A DNA stretch of 64,000 nt from Octadecabacter dasysiphoniae (lineage in GTDB: Bacteria > Pseudomonadota > Alphaproteobacteria > Rhodobacterales > Rhodobacteraceae). The notes beneath the pieces were generated by a model. It was not told the DNA's origin, made no database searches, and saw only the letters and a program-made list of their open reading frames with translations. Of this stretch, positions 25,509 to 32,893 are shown in pieces; position 1 is the stretch's first letter; every line of letters starts with the position of its first letter. The stretch is taken from the NCBI RefSeq assembly GCF_021532615.1, contig NZ_JAKGAQ010000005.1:1-64000 (forward strand), in the 5' to 3' direction. A program made the position numbers and the translations under genes.

Positions 25509-26768
25509 ATGAACAAGATCCTTCTTACGACTGTGCTGACATGTGCGGCACCAATGGCCTTTGCCGACACAAATACATCGGACGTCTTGACCAATTATGC
25601 CAATATCGCAGAGGCAAAGTTTCAGGACAGTCTGACAACTGCACAGGCGCTGCATGTGGCTGTCGATGCCTTGATCGCGGATCCGTCAGAAACGAATTTG
25701 CAGGCCGCAAAAGCCGCGTGGTTGGCAGCGCGGGTGCCGTACCAGCAGACCGAAGTGTACCGCTTTGGCAATGCAATCGTCGACGATTGGGAGGGCAAGG
25801 TGAACGCGTGGCCGCTGGATGAAGGGCTGATCGATTATGTGGATGCGTCTTACGGTGGCCCAACGGATGAAAACGAATTTGCAGCCTTGAACGTGATCGC
25901 GAATACGGCCTTTACCCTGTCGGGCGAAGACATTGATGCCAGCGTCATCACGCCCGAGTTTCTTGAGGGGCAATTGCACGAAGCGGACGGCGTTGAGGCA
26001 AATGTTGCCACGGGATATCACGCGATTGAATTTCTGCTGTGGGGCCAGGACCTGAACGGGCATGGCACAGGTGCCGGGAACCGTCCCTGGACAGATTACG
26101 CAGTGGGTGCGGATTGCACGAACGACAATTGTGATCGCCGTGGTGAGTATCTGAGCGCGGCGACGCAATTGCTGGTGTCTGATCTGGATTGGATGGCGGC
26201 GCAGTGGGGCGAGGGCGGTGCCGCGCGCGCCAGCGTTCTGGAAGATGACGCCGCTGGGGTGTCGGCGATGCTGACGGGCATGGGATCCTTGTCCTACGGT
26301 GAGGTCGCAGGCGAGCGTATGCGCCTTGGTGTTATGCTGAACGACCCCGAAGAAGAACATTCCTGCTTTGCCGACAACACCCACAATGATCACTATTATG
26401 ACGGTCTTGGCGTACAGAACGTCTATTTGGGTGCCTATACGCGCATTGATGGCACCATCGTGTCCGGCGCGTCCTTGGCTGATTTGGTGGCGGGCGCGGA
26501 TGCGGGCCTTGACGCTGAAATGCGAACCAAGCTGTCCACCACGATGCGCGAACTTGGCGACATCAAACACGCGGCAGAGGCGGGTTTCGCCTATGATCAA
26601 ATGCTTGAGGCCGGTAATGCGGCGGGTGAAGATCTGATCATGGGGGGCGTGAATGCCTTTATCGATCAAACCCGGTCTATTGAACGGATCGTCGCGGCCC
26701 TCGGGGTTGAGGGGATTGCAATCGAAGGATCTGACAGCCTCGATGATCCGAGCGCGGTTTTTCAGTAG
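25509..26768 (+). CDS. Imelysin family periplasmic iron-regulated protein
   Basis: A 419-aa exported protein of the imelysin-like superfamily (EfeO/IrpA/Algp7 relatives) implicated in iron uptake. The signal peptide is MNKILLTTVLTCAAPMAFAD. The family metal-binding GxHxxE motif is intact as G169-Y-H171-A-I-E174, in ATGYHAIEFLLWGQD. It is an IrpA-like long form with two helical bundles. It follows the palindromic operator and the Cys-rich gene, and a hairpin terminator just after its stop would make it the most expressed gene of the operon. Confidence 0.92.
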   Translation: MNKILLTTVLTCAAPMAFADTNTSDVLTNYANIAEAKFQDSLTTAQALHVAVDALIADPSETNLQAAKAAWLAARVPYQQTEVYRFGNAIVDDWEGKVNAWPLDEGLIDYVDASYGGPTDENEFAALNVIANTAFTLSGEDIDASVITPEFLEGQLHEADGVEANVATGYHAIEFLLWGQDLNGHGTGAGNRPWTDYAVGADCTNDNCDRRGEYLSAATQLLVSDLDWMAAQWGEGGAARASVLEDDAAGVSAMLTGMGSLSYGEVAGERMRLGVMLNDPEEEHSCFADNTHNDHYYDGLGVQNVYLGAYTRIDGTIVSGASLADLVAGADAGLDAEMRTKLSTTMRELGDIKHAAEAGFAYDQMLEAGNAAGEDLIMGGVNAFIDQTRSIERIVAALGVEGIAIEGSDSLDDPSAVFQ

Positions 26769-26783
26769 GCGATTTTACACATT

Positions 26784-26818
26784 GGCATGCGCGGGCGATT
26801 GTCTGCGCATGCCCTTTT
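26784..26818 (+). terminator. Internal terminator/attenuator inside the iron operon
   Basis: A perfect 9-bp stem GGCATGCGC / GCGCATGCC with a 12-nt loop and a short CTTTT tail, lying between imelysin and the di-heme oxidoreductase gene. It probably lowers expression of the three downstream genes relative to imelysin. Confidence 0.7.
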
Positions 26819-26839
26819 GAGTCCGGATGTTCCAACGCG

Positions 26840-28375
26840 ATGAAAACACGTTCCTTATTTGCGGCGATGTCGTTGCTTTTGCTGGCCCCTTTTGCCGTCG
26901 CCGAGGTGGACCGATACGCCATGATTGCCGACGATCCACACCTTAACACAGTGCCCCGAACCGCGGATGAACACGCGCGCATCGCGGCAGTGACGGCGTT
27001 GACGACGGATTTTACCACCCCGCAACAATTTGAAGACCGCCCGGCAGGGGCCGCCACGGTACGTGCGACGCTGGATGCAAACGCGTTCAGCATGCCATCG
27101 GGCAATATTTCCTTTGAGGACGAGTTGCTGTTCAAGGTCGGCAACGGGATTTTTCGCAAAATCTGGGTGTCGTCGCCATCATCGACGCTGGCGTCTGATG
27201 GATTGGGGCCGCTTTTTAATGCGCGGTCTTGTCAGCGGTGCCACATCAAAGACGGTCGAGGCCACGCGCCCGAGGGGCCAGAGGACACGTCGATTTCGAT
27301 GTTTCTGCGCGTGTCGGTTCCTGATGCGACCGCCGCAGTCCATGCGATTGACGGATACCATGCGACACAACCGGATCCTGTTTACGGCGAACAATTGCAG
27401 GACTTTTCGCTGGCCGGAATAGCGTCTGAATACCGGCTTGAAATTACCTACGAAGATGTTGAAATCGCGCTGGCGGGGGGGGAGGTCGCGCATTTGCGCG
27501 CCCCAACATATACCGCTGCTGATCTTGGATATGGCCCCTTGGCTGACGGCGCGATGTTGTCGCCGCGCGTGGCTCCCCAGATGATCGGGTTGGGCCTGCT
27601 TGAGGCGATTCCGGCGGCGGATATCTTAGCCCTGGCGGACCCTGATGATCTGGACGGGGACGGTGTGTCGGGGCGGCCGAACATTGTGTGGTCGCGGGTC
27701 CATGATCGCCCAATGCTGGGCCGTTTCGGACTAAAGGCCGGATCACCATCGGTGCTGGAACAATCGGCTGGGGCATTTTCGGGCGATATCGGGATTTCCA
27801 ATCCGCTGCATCCGTCCGGCGCGGGGGAATGTACGCCCGCCCAGACCGATTGCATCGATGCGCCCCATGGCGAGGGGGATGCGCGAGGGTTCGAAGTTGA
27901 CCAAGAAATCCTTAATCTTGTAACATTTTACAGCCGCAATCTTGGTGTTCCGGCGCGGCGCGATCTGGATGATCCGGATGTATTGCGCGGCAAGGCGCTG
28001 TTTTATGATGCCGGATGCGTGGCCTGCCATCAGCCGTCCTTTGTGACCCACCGTCTGAACGACCACCCCGAACAAAGTTTCCAGCTGATTTGGCCCTACA
28101 CCGACATGTTGTTGCATGACATGGGCGCAGGATTGGCTGATAATCGCCCCGAAGCGGTGGCGAACGGACAAGAATGGCGCACGCCGCCGTTGTGGGGCAT
28201 TGGCCTGACGCGACAAGTGTCCGGGCATACGCAGTTCTTGCATGACGGGCGCGCGCGCAATTTGTTAGAGGCTGTGCTGTGGCATGGCGGAGAAGCGCAG
28301 ACCGCGCGGGATCGCGTCGTGGATATGACACCGCTTGAACGCGCCGCGTTGCTGGCCTTTCTGGAGAGCTTGTAG
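26840..28375 (+). CDS. Di-heme oxidoreductase (COG3488 family)
   Basis: A 511-aa periplasmic c-type cytochrome of the di-heme oxidoreductase (thiol oxidoreductase, COG3488) family. The signal peptide is MKTRSLFAAMSLLLLAPFAVAE. The two haem-attachment sites are CQRCH (131-135) and CVACH (about 393-397). The family is often encoded between imelysin genes in iron-regulated operons and is thought to support iron redox chemistry in the periplasm; the exact reaction is not established. It lies 71 bp after imelysin, past the internal terminator, and its stop abuts the second imelysin gene without a gap. Confidence 0.9.
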   Translation: MKTRSLFAAMSLLLLAPFAVAEVDRYAMIADDPHLNTVPRTADEHARIAAVTALTTDFTTPQQFEDRPAGAATVRATLDANAFSMPSGNISFEDELLFKVGNGIFRKIWVSSPSSTLASDGLGPLFNARSCQRCHIKDGRGHAPEGPEDTSISMFLRVSVPDATAAVHAIDGYHATQPDPVYGEQLQDFSLAGIASEYRLEITYEDVEIALAGGEVAHLRAPTYTAADLGYGPLADGAMLSPRVAPQMIGLGLLEAIPAADILALADPDDLDGDGVSGRPNIVWSRVHDRPMLGRFGLKAGSPSVLEQSAGAFSGDIGISNPLHPSGAGECTPAQTDCIDAPHGEGDARGFEVDQEILNLVTFYSRNLGVPARRDLDDPDVLRGKALFYDAGCVACHQPSFVTHRLNDHPEQSFQLIWPYTDMLLHDMGAGLADNRPEAVANGQEWRTPPLWGIGLTRQVSGHTQFLHDGRARNLLEAVLWHGGEAQTARDRVVDMTPLERAALLAFLESL

Positions 28376-29329
28376 ATGAAACTGGCCCTTGCGTTGATCC
28401 TTGCACCGGCATTTGCGGCGGCTGACCCCCGCGTTGAAGCGGCATTGGATGATGATATCTTACCGGGGTTTGCCGCGTTGACACAGGCCACACAGGCCCT
28501 GGCGGATGCGCAAACATGCGATGTGGCGGATGCATGGAACACGGCGGCGGCGGCGTGGGTTGCGGTGTCTCATTTGCGGTTCGGCCCGAGCGAGGCCGAC
28601 AATCGTGCCTTTGCGCTGGCGTTCTGGCCCGACCCGCGTGGGGCAACGCCATCGGCCTTGACGGCGTTGCTGGGCGAAGACGCGCCCCCCATCGCGGATG
28701 CGTCAATTGCTGGGCGCGGCTTTTATGCCATGGAATTTTTGCTGTTTGATCCGGCTTTCGCAGGCGAGGCGGGTCGCTGTGATTTGATTGCAGGTTTGGC
28801 CGATGATGCCAATGCCAGTGCGCAAGCCATTGAGAATGAATGGCAAAATCACTACGGCGACCTCATGCGCGAGACTGGAAATGGCACCTACCGCGACGAC
28901 ACCGAAGCCCTGCAAGAGTTGTATAAATCACTTACGACGGGTTTGGATTTTACGACTGCGATGCGGCTTGGACGCCCCTTAGGAACGTTTGATCGCCCAC
29001 GCGCCACGCGGGCTGAGATGCGCCGTTCGGGTCGGTCTTTGGCGAATGTGTCTGTCTCGTTGGCCAGTCTGCAATCCCTTGCGGTGATCTTGGGCGGTGA
29101 CAGCCTGTCAGCAGATATTCAGGCGCGTTTCAAAGTGGCCGATGATCAGATTGAGGCGATTGCGAACCTTGATGGCGGCCCTGACCTAAGCATCGTCAGC
29201 ACGCCCGCGGGGCGCATCAAAGTCGAAGCGTTACAACAACGCATTGCGGAAATTCGTGTGTTTCTGGCCGAGACGCTTGGCCCGGATTTGGGTGTGATCG
29301 AGGGCTTTAACGCGATGGACGGTGATTGA
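28376..29329 (+). CDS. Imelysin family protein, second copy with altered metal motif
   Basis: A 317-aa exported imelysin-like protein (signal peptide MKLALALILAPAFAAA). It aligns with the first imelysin over the metal-motif region, but the GxHxxE motif reads G115-F-Y117-A-M-E120, so the His is replaced by Tyr. It starts immediately after the di-heme oxidoreductase stop and overlaps the DUF1513 start by one base. Such short second imelysins are usual in this operon type. The His-to-Tyr change suggests a different metal site or a structural partner role. Confidence 0.87.
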   Translation: MKLALALILAPAFAAADPRVEAALDDDILPGFAALTQATQALADAQTCDVADAWNTAAAAWVAVSHLRFGPSEADNRAFALAFWPDPRGATPSALTALLGEDAPPIADASIAGRGFYAMEFLLFDPAFAGEAGRCDLIAGLADDANASAQAIENEWQNHYGDLMRETGNGTYRDDTEALQELYKSLTTGLDFTTAMRLGRPLGTFDRPRATRAEMRRSGRSLANVSVSLASLQSLAVILGGDSLSADIQARFKVADDQIEAIANLDGGPDLSIVSTPAGRIKVEALQQRIAEIRVFLAETLGPDLGVIEGFNAMDGD

Positions 29330-30384
29330 TGGAGACGCGGCGGGGGTTTTTGGCGGGTGTTCTGGCCAGCGGCCTTGTGCCGATGCCCACATGGGCCGAC
29401 GTCGGCGATCCGACGTTCTTGTCAGCGGCGCGAACGCCGGACGGGGGCTACATACTGGCGGGGTTGGACGCGCGGGGGAGTATAAGGTTTCGCATTCCCC
29501 TTCCTGCACGTGGCCATGCCGCAGCGGCCCACCCGCAGCGCCCCGAAGCGGTCGCATTTGCGCGCAGACCGGGGACATTTGCCGTTGTTCTGGATTGCCG
29601 CAACGGTGATGTTCTGGCGCGTTTGGACAGCCCGCAGGGGCGGCATTTTTACGGGCACGGCACGTATGATCAAACCGGCGAGGTGTTGTTTACAACCGAA
29701 AATGATTTTGAGGCCGGGCGAGGGTGCATTGGCGTTTGGGATGCAAGGCGTGGATACCGGCGCATCGCTGAACTGCCGTCGCAGGGCGTTGGCCCACACG
29801 ATCTGCGGCTTATGCCGGACGGTACGCTGGTGGTGGCCAATGGCGGCATTGATACCCATCCCGCGTCGGGCCGCGAGAAGTTGAACATCCCTGATATGCG
29901 CCCGAACCTGAGCTATCTGGACGTCGATGGGCAGGTGTTGGATCAAGTGGAACCGTCCGCGCATTTGGCCAGTGTCCGGCACCTGAGCGTGCGCAACGAC
30001 GGGTTGGTGGGCATCGGGATGCAATGGCAGGGCGAAGTCGCTGCGGCGCCAGCACTGGTTGCAACGCATCGTCGCGGTGAGGTTTTGCGCGAAATGGGCG
30101 ACGGGCGCAGGCTGGATGGGTACGTCGGTAGCGTCGCCTTTTCCGGCGACAGTGGGCGGCTTGCCGTGACGTCGCCACGGGCGGGTGTGGTTCAGGTGTT
30201 TGATTTGGACGGCGATGGCACGGAACATTGTTTTGAAGACAAGGATGTTTGCGGTGTCGCGGGAACAACCCGCGGACTTATCTGTACCAACGGGCAGGGC
30301 GGGCTGTTCAGTATTGCAAATGCAGCTGCGCATCTGGCGCGGCATGATTTGGCGTGGGACAACCACCTTGTATCGTTGGCTTGA
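29329..30384 (+). CDS. DUF1513 domain-containing exported protein
   Basis: A 351-aa protein with a twin-arginine type signal (METRRGFLAGVLASGLVPMPTWAD) and a beta-propeller-like DUF1513 domain (ERGCIGVWDARRGYRRIAEL; GVGPHDLRLMPDGTLVVANGGIDTHP). The start ATG overlaps the imelysin stop (TGATG). It closes the iron operon and is regularly found there, but its biochemical role is unknown. About 180 bp follow before the convergent cysG gene; they contain a possible 50-codon ORF I do not accept. Confidence 0.88.
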   Translation: METRRGFLAGVLASGLVPMPTWADVGDPTFLSAARTPDGGYILAGLDARGSIRFRIPLPARGHAAAAHPQRPEAVAFARRPGTFAVVLDCRNGDVLARLDSPQGRHFYGHGTYDQTGEVLFTTENDFEAGRGCIGVWDARRGYRRIAELPSQGVGPHDLRLMPDGTLVVANGGIDTHPASGREKLNIPDMRPNLSYLDVDGQVLDQVEPSAHLASVRHLSVRNDGLVGIGMQWQGEVAAAPALVATHRRGEVLREMGDGRRLDGYVGSVAFSGDSGRLAVTSPRAGVVQVFDLDGDGTEHCFEDKDVCGVAGTTRGLICTNGQGGLFSIANAAAHLARHDLAWDNHLVSLA

Positions 30385-30563
30385 TCACCCCAAAGCCGAC
30401 CATGATCCTTGGGCAGGGACAAGTGTTTATGCACACAATTGGCGTGCCATTGACCTTGGATGGCGTTGCACCGTTACGGGGCGGCAAGCGCAGTATCGCG
30501 ATTGTTCAAACTCTGTCGCTCATGTTCAAAATCGCGCTACCCGATACCGAAAGGAGAAACATT

Positions 30564-31961
30564 CTAAGATACAGCGCTTAGCGCAATAGCGTTGTTTTTG
30601 GATATTTGCCCACAGCGAGACCAGCGAATGAACAGGATCGCTTCGCCTGTGATGTCATGATCTTTTAGCGTCTTCGGCATGTCCCGCAATGCGCAATCAA
30701 TAAGGATTTCACCTGTCCGTTGGGCCTTTGCTGCAATCTGGACGTTCAGGGGTGCGCGGGGATGTTGCGCGGTTAGGCTATCGACGATCTGCTGCGCTGC
30801 GCCAACGGCCATGTAAAGAGCGACGCAGGTTCCGGGCCGTATGTTCATGACGGGATCAGGGACAGCGTAGCCGTCCGTGCGGTGCCCCGTTGTCAGAACG
30901 AGCGTATCGATTGCCCCGCGATCAGTCAGGCTATGACCCGCGCTTGCGGCAGCGGCGCAGGCCGCTGTTACACCGGGGACGATTTCAAAGGGGATGCCCG
31001 CATTTTTCAAGGCATCCGTTTCTTCAGTGCTGCGCCCGAACACGCCGGGGTCTCCGCATTTGAGGCGCACTACCCGCTGGCCGCGTTTGGCGGCTGAAAC
31101 CAGTGTTTGGGTGATCTTGTCTTGTGGCCAACTGTGACAGCCGGGTGCTTTGCCGACGTAGACCCTTTCCGCGTCGCGGCGTGCCAGTTCAAGGATTTCA
31201 GGATCAAGTAGGCGGTCGTAATAGATGATGTCGGCCTCTTGCAGACGCTGGACACCGCGCAGTGTGATGAGGTCTTTGGCCCCGGGGCCCGCCCCGACAA
31301 GGCTGACGCTGCCGCCCTCGGATGCGCCGAAGTCTCCGGTGTCGATGGCTGTCTTGATCCGTTTTGCCGCGTCCCTTTCCTGGCCGCTGGCAAACAGGCG
31401 GCGGGGGGCATCGTTAAAGACCCAGCGCCACAGATCGCGCCGCGTGCGGGGGGCAAGCCGCGCTGCGGCCGCCGATCGCATGCGCCCGGCAAGGGCCGCA
31501 AGATCGCCCAAACGCGGTTCAAGGTTCTCTTCCAGCTTGGTTTTGATCTGTCGCGCCAGCACAGGTGCCGTGCCTTCGGTGCCGATGGCCACCACCACCG
31601 GATCGCGATCAACGATGGACGGGGTAATCGCGTCACACAGCCCCGGTTGGTCAACGACATTGACCGTGGCGCCCGACGCTTTTGCCAGCGCATGCAGGGC
31701 CATATCCATGCCCGGACACCCCGTTGCCACAAAGACGAGGGCTGTATCCGCAAAATCCTGCAGTGTGATCGGGCCCGCGTGATGGGTGACACGGCCTGCG
31801 GCGGCCAGATCAGACAATTCGGGGTCCAATTCCAGGGCAAAGACATCGATCTGGGCCTCTGTCTTTAGGATAAGGCGTGCCTTTTGGGCGGCCTGTTCAC
31901 CACCGCCAACAATGACAACGCGGCGACCCGCCATTTGCAAAAACATCGGAAAGGTTTTCAT
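30564..31961 (-). CDS. cysG: Siroheme synthase (trifunctional CysG)
   Basis: CysG makes siroheme from uroporphyrinogen III: methylation to precorrin-2, NAD-dependent oxidation and iron chelation. From ATG 31961 (MKTFPMFLQMAGRRVVIVGGGEQAAQKARLIL) the protein is 465 aa. Residues 1 to about 210 are the dehydrogenase/ferrochelatase part. From about 215 (GSVSLVGAGPGAKDLITLRGVQRLQEADIIYYDRLL) it is the SAM-dependent methyltransferase, with ADAERVYVGKAPG-like and LKCGDPGVFGR motifs. It overlaps the TrpD-like gene by four bases and ends the nitrate operon, supplying siroheme to NirB. Confidence 0.95.
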   Translation of the reverse strand: MKTFPMFLQMAGRRVVIVGGGEQAAQKARLILKTEAQIDVFALELDPELSDLAAAGRVTHHAGPITLQDFADTALVFVATGCPGMDMALHALAKASGATVNVVDQPGLCDAITPSIVDRDPVVVAIGTEGTAPVLARQIKTKLEENLEPRLGDLAALAGRMRSAAAARLAPRTRRDLWRWVFNDAPRRLFASGQERDAAKRIKTAIDTGDFGASEGGSVSLVGAGPGAKDLITLRGVQRLQEADIIYYDRLLDPEILELARRDAERVYVGKAPGCHSWPQDKITQTLVSAAKRGQRVVRLKCGDPGVFGRSTEETDALKNAGIPFEIVPGVTAACAAAASAGHSLTDRGAIDTLVLTTGHRTDGYAVPDPVMNIRPGTCVALYMAVGAAQQIVDSLTAQHPRAPLNVQIAAKAQRTGEILIDCALRDMPKTLKDHDITGEAILFIRWSRCGQISKNNAIALSAVS

Positions 31962-32893
31962 GCAGAGAGGCTTTCTGTCTGGTGGCGTGCGTCCCAAAGG
32001 GCGCGGGCCATGTGTTCGGTTTCTGGCAGGGTTGGTGCGGCCTTTAGCGCCAAAAGCGCAAGGGCGGCGGTGCCGGTTACGGTTGCCACGGCAAAATCAT
32101 CCTCAACCGCTCCGTGCCAAAGCCCGTGGGGGTCAATGCTTTTGGCGGGCTCATGCAAACGGCGGGCGCCATGGAATAGGGCACTGGCTGTTTCCTCGAT
32201 ATGCTCACCTCCACGCAAACCGAAGATGGCGATATCTTTTGAGGGATGACGCTCGAACTCGCCACCGCCGCCTTTGATGATTGAAAGGTCTCGTTGGCCC
32301 AAAAGCTCGGCTGCTTGGGCTTGCAGGCTGCGATAGGACGGGTGGAACACTCCCTGAACGCTGACTGGTGCGCGCGACGGGTTCCACATGCGCAGCACCG
32401 TGTTGATGCAAGACCTTAGACCGAAAGTGTCGCGCAAGTTGAGTAATTCAAAAGCTTTCGGGCAGAGCAGTTCCAACGGTGTATAGCGCAAATGCGGGCC
32501 CGCCAGATCGAGCGCATCGCGCACCGATGCCCTGGCCGATTGGTGTGAATTCCATCCGTGCATCGACACACGGTACCCGGCCAGTCCGACCAAACGCGCG
32601 GCTAACAAAAACAGTGGCGCACCTCGGCTTCGGCCAGCGGCATAAGACGGCCAGTCAAGGTCGGCCTCGGGTAGTTTTCCCCGCACGTGATCCCGAAGGG
32701 CAGCGGTGAAGCCTGCAATTTCTTCCGGGGTCTCGCCGCGTAGGCGCAACACCATAAGAAGCGCACCAACGGCTTCTGCAGCGGCTTCGCCTTGTAGGAT
32801 AAGCGTCATCGCCTCTTGTGCCTCTGGCATTGTCAGCGGCCGTGCCCGCCCTGCACCGCGAGCAACAATGCGCACAAACGGGGCGAGGGTCAT
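31958..32893 (-). CDS. TrpD/YbiB-like phosphoribosyltransferase-fold protein
   Basis: A 311-aa protein with the N-terminal helical domain of the anthranilate phosphoribosyltransferase family (LTMPEAQEAMTLILQGEAAAEAVGALLMVLRLRGETPEEIAGFTAALRDHV) and a divergent catalytic domain. I do not see the GTGGD phosphoribosyl-pyrophosphate motif of true TrpD, so it is closer to YbiB/TrpD2-like proteins, some of which bind nucleic acid. It is coupled by four-base overlaps to nasA upstream and cysG downstream, a position often seen in Rhodobacteraceae nitrate clusters, yet its role in nitrate assimilation is unknown. Confidence 0.8.
   Translation of the reverse strand: MTLAPFVRIVARGAGRARPLTMPEAQEAMTLILQGEAAAEAVGALLMVLRLRGETPEEIAGFTAALRDHVRGKLPEADLDWPSYAAGRSRGAPLFLLAARLVGLAGYRVSMHGWNSHQSARASVRDALDLAGPHLRYTPLELLCPKAFELLNLRDTFGLRSCINTVLRMWNPSRAPVSVQGVFHPSYRSLQAQAAELLGQRDLSIIKGGGGEFERHPSKDIAIFGLRGGEHIEETASALFHGARRLHEPAKSIDPHGLWHGAVEDDFAVATVTGTAALALLALKAAPTLPETEHMARALWDARHQTESLSA

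Noticed and set aside
25686..26669. A 327-codon minus-strand frame across imelysin
   Set aside because: Shadow of a clearly recognised exported protein; no ribosome site or family sequence.
30429..30581. Possible 50-codon plus-strand ORF (MHTIGVPLTLDGVAPLRGG...) between DUF1513 and cysG
   Set aside because: No Shine-Dalgarno and no family resemblance; it ends inside the convergent cysG gene. Kept only as a remote possibility.
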